Shown here in pieces: positions 11,232 through 24,710 of a stretch of DNA of 64,000 bases. The notes under the pieces were generated by a model. The model had not been told where the DNA came from, did not search any database, and saw only the letters and a program-made list of their open reading frames with translations. The DNA is taken from positions 16,052,283 through 16,116,282 of the forward strand of contig OZ024861.1 in NCBI GenBank assembly GCA_964017155.1, given 5' to 3'. Both the position numbers and the translations under genes were made by a program. This DNA comes from Oasisia sp. SBJ-2009. Taxonomy: Eukaryota; Annelida; Polychaeta; Sabellida; Siboglinidae. Positions within the stretch are counted from its first letter, which is position 1. Each line of letters starts with the position of its first letter.

Positions 11232-13479
11232 CATCGCGGTGGGATTTGCGTCTTTGACGCCAGTGGGGTGAAGGAATGTGGGCATATGTAAGCATTGAGC
11301 CTGCTGTTTTCAATGTTGTTAGACACCGTGCACATTGTAACGCTGGTTTATTGTTTTTTCTCAGGTGTCTGCGCCCGGTGAAGATACAGCGACACGTGGC
11401 CGACGACTTCTGGCAGCATTACTGACCGACCAGGCCCGATTATGTGAAGATTGGCGACGCGGAACAGTCATTCGACAGTGGGTGACGCGTTGTTTTTATC
11501 AAGTTATTTTATTTATATAACCTGTTGAGGTAGATGATAATGTAGGCCGATCACTGGGAGAATCAAATCAATGATAGCATGACATCGATACATGTATCAC
11601 AGCTAGTGCGAGTGGACATTAGTTTTGATGTTGCAGTTCTCACAATCGAAACGTTTTACTCAGACGATTGATCGAGCTATTTTTCACGCTATATGATGTA
11701 TTTCAAGATACACAATGTCAAAATATGATGCAAAATAATGCACATGAAACGAGACTTGTGTAAGGGGTCGAGATCGCACCGCGGAAAGTATCTTAACACT
11801 GATATGCATAAGCACCATTCGCGCGGCGAATGCCACACACATTATCGCATGTAAACATACACCCACTCAATACAGTTGAGTAGATGATTCTTTGACCGTC
11901 ATGACACCAAGCACAACGCATTCATCTCGACTGGAAACAGCATACTTATGAATCAGCATGCAAAGGCAACCTACACAAGTGCCTCTTTCTTTGCAATAGT
12001 GTAACTCAAGGGTTCGCATTTGACATGTCTTCCTTCAAAGACAAGTGTAGAGATCATTCGATGTTGTGAGACCCATATTTATTGCAGTCACACATATCTC
12101 GGCACGCGGATTTGTATCTAGGTAGTGACGGAGTTCGAATGCATATGTTGATACATTGCCTTGGAAACAATATCATATGCTACAGTGATCAGTGCCAACA
12201 AGCCAGCTCTTTGGCAATGTCATGAGCGCTATGCCGACAAACAGGTAACGCCAAAGGCTAGATATAACAGCGATGGCGAAGAGCCTTACGAGAAAACAAA
12301 GGTTGTTCCAAACTACCCAGATAACTACGAAATGATATACTAGACATGCGTGGGGTTCATCACTACTCGCGCGTCGCATTCTCAGAGGGTCTGTGTCGCT
12401 CACACGTCGGTCTCAAATAGCAAGACCTGAAACCAAAGAGCAGACATGTCGCAAGTTCAATATGAAAACGAAACCACGAAGCAGCTAACACGCAATGGTC
12501 GCATCATATAATCATTGATGTTGAGCTAGCTACATACATTGTACGTCCTACAAAGCGTATTACACTACAGAGTAAATCTAGACTGTATGCGAACGAACGT
12601 CTTATATCGCATGGAATTGCATATAATGCTTCAGATACATCTTTGCGCAGCCTGCATACAGCCCTCGTGGCGTCGCCGTTAACACGTTTTAGAGTTCCAG
12701 ATCGCAGAGAGTAGATTGCCAACACAATGAAGGGAACTTCTGTCGTTGAGTGTAGTAGTTTGAAGCTCAGCAGTACGAATGTTAAATTAGATACTCTCCA
12801 AACGTCTATTTGCCTAGGCATAGCTGGAAATCTGCTTGAGACTTTGAGACAACTCATCGAAGAGTGGTATGCACCATATACAGTGTACTGTGAATGAGAA
12901 CAAGAATATGAATATTCTGTTCCATTTCCGACAAGAATTAGGCACTTGCGCAGAATGCAAGCCAACCTCAATTGCTCCTAGGTTTGAAACTGCATTACGA
13001 GAGGCGCGGGTAGGGTGGTGTAGTGGTTTTATTACGCGCGGACGCAGCAGGCCTGATATATTTGGTCTAAAACTCAATGGAGAGAGTCTGACATTGTTGA
13101 ATCTAATCGGTGTTATACCCCACGCACATTGACTTGCATCGTGCATAAAAAGTACCCGAATGTCGCACTGGCCGTCGTACCATAACACAACTGTAGTCCT
13201 ATGTGTGTGTACCTTATTGCGAAATAGGCTAGCGCAAGAAAAACATTGAAAGAACGAAGTAAAAGTGGAAGAAAGCGCCCCCCCCCCCCCCCAGTTTGCT
13301 TAGATCAAAGGCGTCGCCATCTTGAAATTTGACGTCGCAGGGAACGAAAATGGCGCGTCTGCCGTATCGTCGTGACGTCACGGTATTGTTGTGGCGCGTC
13401 TTCCGGTTTGCCGCCATTACTGTGTCGCGCAGCCGAATGCTGGCGACAGATGTCAGTTTCTTTAGTGTAATCTCGACCG
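11232..13479 (+). repeat. Array unit 6 (group I)
   Basis: 2,248 bp. Even-type group I unit, closest to units 4 and 9 (gttttattacg, gtcgcaggga). Here the T that normally interrupts the cytosine tract is lost, giving an unbroken run of 15 C, the longest in the window. Confidence 0.95.
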
Positions 13480-15725
13480 CATCGCGGTGGGATTTGCGTC
13501 TTTGACGCCAGTGGGGTGAAGGAATGTGGGCATATGTAAGCATTGAGCCTGCTGTTTTCAATGTTGTTAGACACCGTGCACATTGTAACGCTGGTTTATT
13601 GTTTTGTCTCAGGTGTCTGCGCCCGGTGAAGATACAGCGACACGTGGCCGACGACTTCTGGCAGCATTACTGACCGACCAGGCCCGATTATGTGAAGATT
13701 GGCGACGCGGAACAGTCATTCGACAGTGGGTGACGCGTTGTTTTTATCAAGTTATTTTATTTATATAACCTGTTGAGGTAGATGATAATGTAGGCCGATC
13801 ACTGGGAGAATCAAATCAATGATAGCATGACATCGATACATGTATCACAGCTAGTGCGAGTGGACATTAGTTTTGATGTTGCAGTTCTCACAATCGAAAC
13901 GTTTTACTCAGACGATTGATCGAGCTATTTTTCACGCTATATGATCTATTTCAAGATACACAATGTCAAAATATGATGCAAAATAATGCACATGAAACGA
14001 GACTTATGTAAGGGGTCGAGATCGCACCGCGGAAAGTATCTTAACACTGATATGCATAAGCACCATTCGCGCGGCGAATGCCACACACATTATCGCATGT
14101 AAACATACACCCACTCAATACAGTTGAGTAGATGATTCTTTGACCGTCATGACACCAAGCACAACGCATTCATCTCGACTGGAAACAGCATACTTATGAA
14201 TCAGCATGCAAAGGCAACCTATACAAGTGCCTCTTTCTTTGCAATAGTGTAACTCAAGGGTTCGCATTTGACATGTCTTCCTTCAAAGACAAGTGTAGAG
14301 ATCATTCGATGTTGTGAGACCCATATTTATTGCAGTCACACATATCTCGGCACGCGGATTTGTATCTAGGTAGTGACGGAGTTCGAATGCGTATGTTGAT
14401 ACATTGCCTTGGAAACAATATCATATGCTACAATGATCAGTGCCAACAAGCCAGCTCTTTGGCAATGTCATGAGCGCTATGCCGACAAACAGGTAACGCC
14501 AAAGGCTAGACATAACAGCGATGGCGAAGAGCCTTACGAGAAAACAAAGGTTGTTCCAAACTACCCAGATAACTACGAAATGATATACTAGACATGCGTG
14601 GGGTTCATCACTACTCGCGCGTCGCATTCTCAGAGGGTCTGTGTCGCTCACACGTCGGTCTCAAATAGCAAGACCTGAAACCAAAGAGCAGACATGTCGC
14701 AAGTTCAATATGAAAACGAAACCACGAAGCAGCTAACAGGCAATGGTCGCATCATATAATCATTGATGTTGAGCTAGCTACATACATTGTACGTCCTACA
14801 AAGCGTATTACACTACAGAGTAAATCTAGACTGTATGCGAACGAACGTCTTTTATCGCATGGAATTGCATATAATGCTTCAGATACATCTTTGCGCAGCC
14901 TGCATACAGCCCTCGTGGCGTCGCCGTTAACACGTTTTAGAGTTCCAGATCGCAGAGAGTAGATTGCCAACACAATGAAGGGAACTTCTGTCGTTGAGTG
15001 TAGTAGTTTGAAGCTCAGCAGTACGAATGTTAAATTAGATACTCTCCAAACGTCTATTTGCCTAGGCATAGGTGGAAATCTGCTTGAGACTTTGAGACAA
15101 CTCATCGAAGAGTGGTATGCACCATATACAGTGTACTGTGAATGAGAACAAGAATATGAATATTCTGTTCCATTTCCGACAAGAATTAGGCACTTGCGCA
15201 GAATGCAAGCCAACCTCAATTGCTCCTAGGTTTGAAACTGCATTACGAGAGGCGCGGGTAGGGTGGTGTAGTGGTTTTAATACGCGCGGACGCAGCAGGC
15301 CTGATATATTTGGTCTAAAACTCAATGGAGAGAGTCTGACATTGTTGAATCTAATCGGTGTTATACCCCACGCACATTGACTTGCATCGTGCATAAAAAG
15401 TACCCGAATGTCGCACTGGCCGTCGTACCATAACACAACTGTAGTCCTATGTGTGTGTACCTTATTGCGAAATGGGCTAGCGCAAGAAAAACATTGAAAG
15501 AACGAAGTAAAAGTGGAAGAAAGCGCCTCCCCCCCCCCAGTTTGCTTAGATCAAAGGCGTCGCCATCTTGAAATTTGACGTCGCCGGGAACGAAAATGGC
15601 GCGTCTGCCGTATCGTCGTGACGTCACGGTATTGTTGTGGCGCGTCTTCCGGTTTGCCGCCATTACTGTGTCGCGCAGCCGAATGCTGGCGACAGATGTC
15701 AGTTTCTTTAGTGTAATCTCGACCG
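13480..15725 (+). repeat. Array unit 7 (group I)
   Basis: 2,246 bp, poly(C) run of 10. Odd-type group I unit, a near copy of unit 5 about 4.5 kb upstream (tgatctatttc, gacttatgtaag, gttttgtctc), but without the T/T pair that unit 5 shares with unit 17. Confidence 0.95.
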
Positions 15726-17972
15726 CATCGCGGTGGGATTTGCGTCTTTGACGCCAGTGGGGTGAAGGAATGTGGGCATATGTAAGCATTGAGCCTGCTG
15801 TTTTCAATGTTGTTAGACACCGTGCACATTGTAACGCTGGTTTATTGTTTTTTCTCAGGTGTCTGCGCCCGGTGAAGATACAGCGACACGTGGCCGACGA
15901 CTTCTGGCAGCATTACTGACCGACCAGGCCCGATTATGTGAAGATTGGCGACGCGGAACAGTCATTCGACAGTGGGTGACGCGTTGTTTTTATCAAGTTA
16001 TTTTATTTATATAACCTGTTGAGGTAGATGATAATGTAGGCCGATCACTGGGAGAATCAAATCAATGATAGCATGATATCGATACATGTATCACAGCTAG
16101 TGCGAGTGGACATTAGTTTTGATGTTGCAGTTCTCACAATCGAAACGTTTTACTCAGACGATTGATCGAGCTATTTTTCACGCTATATGATGTATTTCAA
16201 GATACACAATGTCAAAATATGATGCAAAATAATGCACATGAAACGAGACTTGTGTAAGGGGTCGAGATCGCACCGCGGAAAGTATCTTAACACTGATATG
16301 CATAAGCACCATTCGCGCGGCGAATGCCACACACATTATCGCATGTAAACATACACCCACTCAATACAGTTGAGTAGATGATTCTTTGACCGTCATGACA
16401 CCAAGCACAACGCATTCATCTCGACTGGAAACAGCATACTTATGAATCAGCATGCAAAGGCAACCTATACAAGTGCCTCTTTCTTTGCAATAGTGTAACT
16501 CAAGGGTTCGCATTTGACATGTCTTCCTTCAAAGACAAGTGTAGAGATCATTCGATGTTGTGAGACCCATATTTATTGCAGTCACACATATCTCGGCACG
16601 CGGATTTGTATCTAGGTAGTGACGGAGTTCGAATGCATATGTTGATACATTGCCTTGGAAACAATATCATATGCTACAATGATCAGTGCCAACAAGCCAG
16701 CTCTTTGGCAATGTCATGAGCGCTATGCCGACAAACAGGTAACGCCAAAGGCTAGACATAACAGCGATGGCGAAGAGCCTTACGAGAAAACAAAGGTTGT
16801 TCCAAACTACCCAGATAACTACGAAATGATATACTAGACATGCGTGGGGTTCATCACTACTCGCGCGTCGCATTCTCAGAGGGTCTGTGTCGCTCACACG
16901 TCGGTCTCAAATAGCAAGACCTGAAACCAAAGAGCAGACATGTCGCAAGTTCAATATGAAAACGAAACCACGAAGCAGCTAACAGGCAATGGTCGCATCA
17001 TATAATCATTGATGTTGAGCTAGCTACATACATTGTACGTCCTACAAAGCGTATTACACTACAGAGTAAATCTAGACTGTATGCGAACGAACGTCTTTTA
17101 TCGCATGGAATTGCATATAATGCTTCAGATACATCTTTGCGCAGCCTGCATACAGCCCTCGTGGCGTCGCCGTTAACACGTTTTAGAGTTCCAGATCGCA
17201 GAGAGTAGATTGCCAACACAATGAAGGGAACTTCTGTCGTTGAGTGTAGTAGTTTGAAGCTCAGCAGTACGAATGTTAAATTAGATACTCTCCAAACGTC
17301 TATTTGCCTAGGCATAGGTGGAAATCTGCTTGAGACTTTGAGACAACTCATCGAAGAGTGGTATGCACCATATACAGTGTACTGTGAATGAGAACAAGAA
17401 TATGAATATTCTGTTCCATTTCCGACAAGAATTAGGCACTTGCGCAGAATGCAAGCCAACCTCAATTGCTCCTAGGTTTGAAACTGCATTACGAGAGGCG
17501 CGGGTAGGGTGGTGTAGTGGTTTTAATACGCGCGGACGCAGCAGGCCTGATATATTTGGTCTAAAACTCAATGGAGAGAGTCTGACATTGTTGAATCTAA
17601 TCGGTGTTATACCCCACGCACATTGACTTGCATCGTGCATGAAAAGTACCCGAATGTCGCACTGGCTGTCGTACCATAACACAACTGTAGTCCTATGTGT
17701 GTGTACCTTATTGCGAAATAGGCTAGCGCAAGAAAAACATTGAAAGAACGAAGTAAAAGTGGAAGAAAGCGCCTCCCCCCCCCCCAGTTTGCTTAGATCA
17801 AAGGCGTCGCCATCTTGAAATTTGACGTCGCCGGGAACGAAAATGGCGCGTCTGCCATATCGTCGTGACGTCACGGTATTGTTGTGGCGCGTCTTCCGGT
17901 TTGCCGCCATTACTGTGTCGCGCAGCCGAATGCTGGCGACAGATGTCAGTTTCTTTAGTGTAATCTCGACCG
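15726..17972 (+). repeat. Array unit 8 (group I)
   Basis: 2,247 bp, poly(C) run of 11. Odd-type group I unit following another odd-type unit (7), so the strict alternation breaks here. It shares gctacaatgatc with units 5 and 7. Private changes include gcatgaaaag near 17640. Confidence 0.95.
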
Positions 17973-20218
17973 CATCGCGGTGGGATTTGCGTCTTTGACG
18001 CCAGTGGGGTGAAGGAATGTGGGCATATGTAAGCATTGAGCCTGCTGTTTTCAATGTTGTTAGACACCGTGCACATTGTAACGCTGGTTTATTGTTTTTT
18101 CTCAGGTGTCTGCGCCCGGTGAAGATACAGCGACACGTGGCCGACGACTTCTGGCAGCATTACTGACCGACCAGGCCCGATTATGTGAAGATTGGCGACG
18201 CGGAACAGTCATTCGACAGTGGGTGACGCGTTGTTTTTATTAAGTTATTTTATTTATATAACCTGTTGAGGTAGATGATAATGTAGGCCGATCAATGGGA
18301 GAATCAAATCAATGATAGCATGACATCGATACATGTATCACAGCTAGTGCGAGTGGACATTAGTTTTGATGTTGCAGTTCTCACAATCGAAACGTTTTAC
18401 TCAGACGATTGATCGAGCTATTTTTCACGCTATATGATGTATTTCAAGATACACAATGTCAAAATATGATGCAAAATAATGCACATGAAACGAGACTTGT
18501 GTAAGGGGTCGAGATCGCACCGCGGAAAGTATCTTAACACTGATATGCATAAGCACCATTCGCGCGGCGAATGCCACACACATTATCGCATGTAAACATA
18601 CACCCACTCAATACAGTTGAGTAGATGATTCTTTGACCGTCATGACACCAAGCACAACGCATTCATCTCGACTGGAAACAGCATACTTATGAATCAGCAT
18701 GCAAAGGCAACCTATACAAGTGCCTCTTTCTTTGCAATAGTGTAACTCAAGGGTTCGCATTTGACATGTCTTCCTTCAAAGACAAGTGTAAAGATCATTC
18801 GATGTTGTGAGACCCATATTTATTGCAGTCACACATATCTCGGCACGCGGATTTGTATCTAGGTAGTGACGGAGTTCGAATGCATATGTTGATACATTGC
18901 CTTGGAAACAATATCATATGCTACAGTGATCAGTGCCAACAAGCCAGCTCTTTGGCAATGTCATGAGCGCTATGCCGACAAACAGGTAACGCCAAAGGCT
19001 AGACATAACAGCGATGGCGAAGAGCCTTACGAGAAAACAAAGGTTGTTCCAAACTACCCAGATAACTACGAAATGATATACTAGACATGCGTGGGGTTCA
19101 TCACTACTCGCGCGTCGCATTCTCAGAGGGTCTGTGTCGCTCACACGTCGGTCTCAAATAGCAAGACCTGAAACCAAAGAGCAGACATGTCGCAAGTTCA
19201 ATATGAAAACGAAACCACGAAGCAGCTAACAGGCAATGGTCGCATCATATAATCATTGATGTTGAGCTAGCTACATACATTGTACGTCCTACAAAGCGTA
19301 TTACACTACAGAGTAAATCTAGACTGTATGCGAACGAACGTCTTATATCGCATGGAATTGCATATAATGCTTCAGATGCATCTTTGCGCAGCCTGCATAC
19401 AGCCCTCGTGGCGTCGCCGTTAACACGTTTTAGAGTTCCAGATCGCAGAGAGTAGATTGCCAACACAATGAAGGGAACTTCTGTCGTTGAGTGTAGTAGT
19501 TTGAAGCTCAGCAGTACGAATGTTAAATTAGATACTCTCCAAACGTCTATTTGCCTAGGCATAGGTGGAAATCTGCTTGAGACTTTGAGACAACTCATCG
19601 AAGAGTGGTATGCACCATATACAGTGTACTGTGAATGAGAACAAGAATATGAATATTCTGTTCCATTTCCGACAAGAATTAGGCACTTGCGCAGAATGCA
19701 AGCCAACCTCAATTGCTCCTAGGTTTGAAACTGCATTACGAGAGGCGCGGGTAGGGTGGTGTAGTGGTTTTATTACGCCCGGACGCAGCAGGCCTGATAT
19801 ATTTGGTCTAAAACTCAATGGAGAGAGTCTGACATTGTTGAATCTAATCGGTGTTATACCCCACGCACATTGACTTGCATCGTGCATAAAAAGTACCCGA
19901 ATGTCGCACTGGCCGTCGTACCATAACACAACTGTAGTCCTATGTGTGTGTACCTTATTGCGAAATAGGCTAGCGCAAGAAAAACATTGAAAGAACGAAG
20001 TAAAAGTGGAAGAAAGCGCCTCCCCCCCCCCAGTTTGCTTAGATCAAAGGCGTCGCCATCTTGAAATTTGACGTCGCAGGGAACGAAAATGGCGCGTCTG
20101 CCGTATCGTCGTGACGTCACGGTATTGTTGTGGCGCGTCTTCCGGTTTGCCGCCATTACTGTGTCGCGCAGCCGAATGCTGGCGACAGATGTCAGTTTCT
20201 TTAGTGTAATCTCGACCG
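17973..20218 (+). repeat. Array unit 9 (group I, last complete group I unit)
   Basis: 2,246 bp, poly(C) run of 10. Even-type group I unit with gttttattacg and gtcgcaggga, as in units 4 and 6. Private changes include tttttattaagtt near 18235 and attacgcccgg near 19775. Confidence 0.95.
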
Positions 20219-22465
20219 CATCGCGGTGGGATTTGCGTCTTTGACGCCAGTGGGGTGAAGGAATGTGGGCATATGTAAGCATTGAGCCTGCTGTTTTCAA
20301 TGTTGTTAGACACCGTGCACTTTGTAACGCTGGTTTATTGTTTTTTCTCAGGTGTCTGCGCCCGGTGAAGATACAGCGACACGTGGCCGACGACTTCTGG
20401 CAGCATTACTGACCGACCAGGCCCGATGATGTGAAGATTGGCGACGCGGAACAGTCATTCGACAGTGGGTGACGCGTTGTTTTTATCAAGTTATTTTATT
20501 TATATAACCTGTTGAGGTAGATGATAATGTAGGCCGATCACTGGGAGAATCAAATCAATGATAGCATGACATCGATACATGTATCACAGGTAGTGCGAGT
20601 GGACATTAGTTTTGATGTTGCAGTTCTCACAATCGAAACGTTTTACTCAGACGATTGATTGAGCTATTTTTCACGCTATATGATGTATTTCAAGATACAC
20701 AATGTCAAAATATGATGCCAAATAATGCACATAACACGAGACTTGTGTAAGAGGTCGAGATCGCACTGCGGAAAGTATCTTAACACTGATATGCATAAGC
20801 ACCATTCGCGCGGCGAATGCCACGCACATTATCGCATGTACACATACACCCACTCAATACAGTTGAGTAGATGATTCTTTGACCGTCATGGCAGCAAGCA
20901 CAACGCATTCATCTCGACTGGAAACAGCATACTTAGGAATCAGCATGCAAAGGCAACCTATACAAGTGCCTCTTTCTTTGCAATAGTGTAACTCAAGGGT
21001 TCGCATTTGACATGTCTTCCTTGAAAGACAAGTGTAGAGATCATTCGATGTTTTGAGACCCATATTTATTGCAGTCACACATATCTCGGCACGCGGATTT
21101 GTATCTAGGTAGTGACGGAGTTCGAATGCATATGTTGATACATTGCCTTGGAAACAATATCATATGCTACAGTGATCAGTGCCAACAGGCCAGCTCTTTG
21201 GCCATGTCATGAGCGCTATGCCGACAAACAGGTAACGCCAAAGGCTAGACATAACAGCGATGGCGAAGAGCCTTACGAGAAAACAAAGGTTGTTCCAAAC
21301 TACCCAGATAACTACGAAATGATATACTAGACATGCGTGGGGTTCATCACTACTCGCGCGTCGCATTCTCAGAGGGTCTGTGTCGCTCACACGTCGGTCT
21401 CAAATAACAAGACCTGAAACCAAAGAGCAGACATGTCGCAAGTTCAATATGAAAACGAAACCACGAAGCAGCTAACAGGCAATGGTCGCATCATATAATC
21501 ATTGATGTTGAGCTAGCTACATACATTGTACGTCCTACAAAGCGTATTACACTACAGAGTAAATCTAGACTGTATGCGAACGAACGTCTTTTATCGCATG
21601 GAATGGCATATAATGCTTCAGATACATCTTTGCGCAGCCTGCATACAGCCCTCGTGGCGTCTCCGTTAACACGTTTTAGAGTTCCAGATCGCAGAGAGTA
21701 GATTGCCAACACAATGAAGGGAACTTATGTCGTTGAGTGTAGTAGTTTGAAGCTCAGCAGTACGAATGTTAAATTAGATACTGTCCAAACGTCTATTTGC
21801 CTAGGCATAGTTGGAAAGCTGCTTGAGACTTTGAGACAACTCATCGAAGAGTGGTATGCACCATATACAGTGTACTGTGAATGAGAACAAGAATATGAAT
21901 ATTCTGTTCCATTTCCGACAAGAATTAGGCACATGCGCAGAATGCAAGCCAACCTCAATTGCTCCTAGGTTTGAAACTGCATTACGAGAGGCGCGGGTAG
22001 GGTAGTGTAGTGGTTTTAATACGCGCGGACGCAGCAGGCCTGATATATTTGGTCTAAAACTCAATGCAGAGAGTCTGACATTGTTGAATCTAATCGGTGC
22101 TATACCCCACGCACATTGACTTGCATCGTGCATAAAAAGTACCCGAATGTCGCACTGGCCGTCGTACCATAACACAACTGTAGTCCTATGTGTGTGTACC
22201 TTATTGCGAAATAGGCTAGCGCAAGTAAAACATTGAAAGAACGAAGTAAAAGTGGAAGAAAGCGCCTCCCCCCCCCCCATTATGCTTACATCAAAGGCGT
22301 CGCCATCTTGAAATTTGACGTCGCCGGGAACGAAAATGGCGCGTCTGCCGTATCGTCTTGACGTCACGGTGTTGTTGTGGCGCGTCTTCCGGTTTGCCGC
22401 CATTACTGTGTCGCGCAGCCGAATGCTGGCGACAGATGCCAGTTTCTTTAGTGTAATCTCGACCG
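20219..22465 (+). repeat. Array unit 10 (group I to II switch, then group II type A)
   Basis: 2,247 bp, poly(C) run of 11. The first 80 or so bases are group I (gcattgagcc, aatgttgttag). From 20427 the unit is group II (cgatgatgtg, acaggtagtgcg, atggcagcaagc, attatgctt). It has the type A marker ggaacttatgtc at 21721, which puts a stop in the minus-strand 155-codon frame. Confidence 0.95.
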
Positions 22466-24710
22466 CATCGCGGTGGGATTTGCGTCTTTGACGCCAGTGG
22501 GGTGAAGGAATGTGGGCATATGTAAGCACTGAGCCTGCTGTTTTCAATTTTGTTAGACACCGTGCATATTGTAACGCTGGTTTATTGTTTTTTCTCAGGT
22601 GTCTGCGCCCGGTGAAGATACAGCGACACGTGGCCGACGACTTCTGGCAGCATTACTGACCGACCAGGCCCGATGATGTGAAGATTGGCGACGCGGAACA
22701 GTCATTCGACAGTGGGTGACGCGTTGTTTTTATCAAGTTATTTTATTTATATAACCTGTTGAGGTAGATGATAATGTAGGCCGATCACTGGGAGAATCAA
22801 ATCAATGATAGCATGACATCGATACATGTATCACAGGTAGTGCGAGTGGACATTAGTTTTAATGTTGCAGTTCTCACAATCGAAACGTTTTACTCAGACG
22901 ATTGATTGAGCTATTTTTCACGCTATATGATGTATTTCAAGATACACAATGTCAAAATATGATGCCAAATAATGCACATAAAACGAGACTTGTGTAAGAG
23001 GTCGAGATCGCACTGCGGAAAGTATCTTAACACTGATATGCATAAGCACCATTCGCGCGGCGAATGCCACGCACATTATCGCATGTACACATACACCCAC
23101 TCAATACAGTTGAGTAGATGATTCTTTGACCGTCATGGCAGCAAGCACAACGCATTCATCTCGACTGGAAACAGCATACTTAGGAATCAGCATGCAAAGG
23201 CAACCTATACAAGTGCCTCTTTCTTTGCAATAGTGTAACTCAAGGGTTCGCATTTGACATGTCTTCCTTCAAAGACAAGTATAGAGATCATTCGATGTTT
23301 TGAGACCCATATTTATTGCAGTCACACATATCTCGGCACGCGGATTTGTATCTAGGTAGTGACGGAGTTCGAATGCATATGTTGATACATTGCCTTGGAA
23401 ACAATATCATATGCTACAGTGATCAGTGCCAACAGGCCAGCTCTTTGGCCATGTCATGAGCGCTATGCCGACACACAGGAAACGCCAAAGGCTAGACATA
23501 ACAGCGATGGCGAAGAGCCTTACGAGAAAACAAAGGTTGTTCCAAACTACCCAGATAACTACGAAATGATATACTAGACATGCGTGGGGTTCATCACTAC
23601 TCGCGCGTCGCATTCTCAGAGGGTCTGTGTCGCTCACACGTCGGTCTCAAATAGCAAGACCTGAAACCAAAGAGCAGACATGTCGCAAGTTCAATATGAA
23701 AACGAAACCACGAAGCAGCTAACAGGCAATGGTCGCATCATATAATCATTGATGTTGAGCTAGCTACATACATTGTACGTCCTACAAAGCGTATTACACT
23801 ACAGAGTAAATCTAGACTGTATGCGAACGAACGTCTTTTATCGCATGGAATGGCATATAATGCTTCAGATACATCTTTGCGCAGCCTGCATACAGCCCTC
23901 GTGGCGTCTCCGTTAACACGTTTTAGAGTTCCAGATCGCAGAGAGTAGATTGCCAACACAATGAAGGGAACTTCTGTCGTTGAGTGTAGTAGTTTGAAGC
24001 TCAGCAGTACGAATGTTAAATTAGATACTGTCCAAACGTCTATTTGCCTAGGCATAGGTGGAAAGCTGCTTGAGACTTTGAGACAACTCATCGAAGAGTG
24101 GTATGCACCATATACAGTGTACTGTGAATGAGAACAAGAATATGAATATTCTGTTCCATTTCCGACAAGAATTAGGCACATGCGCAGAATGCAAGCCAAC
24201 CTCAATTGCTCCTAGGTTTGAAACTGCATTACGAGAGGCGCGGGTAGGGTAGTGTAGTGGTTTTAATACGCGCGGACGCAGCAGGCCTGATATATTTGGT
24301 CTAAAACTCAATGCAGAGAGTCTGACATTGTTGAATCTAATCGGTGTTATACCCCACGCACATTCACTTGCATCGTGCATAAAAAGTACCCGAATGTCGC
24401 ACTGGCCGTCGTACCATAACACAACTGTAGTCCTATGTGTGTGTACCTTATTGCGAAATAGGCTAGCGCAAGTAAAACATTGAAAGAACGAAGTAAAAGT
24501 GGAAGAAAGCGCCTCCCCCCCCCATTATGCTTAGATCAAAGGCGTCGCCATCTTGAAATTTGACGTCGCCGGGAACGAAAATGGCGCGTCTGCCGTATCG
24601 TCGTGACGTCACGGTATTGTTGTGGCGCGTCTTCCGGTTTGCCGCCATTACTGTGTCGCGCAGCCGAATGCTGGCGACAGATGCCAGTTTCTTTAGTGTA
24701 ATCTCGACCG
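22466..24710 (+). repeat. Array unit 11 (group II type B)
   Basis: 2,245 bp, poly(C) run of 9. The type B marker is acacacaggaaacg (23471), against acaaacaggtaacg in type A. It ends with gtcgtgacgtcacggta, whereas units 10, 12 and 13 have gtcttgacgtcacggtg. Confidence 0.95.
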
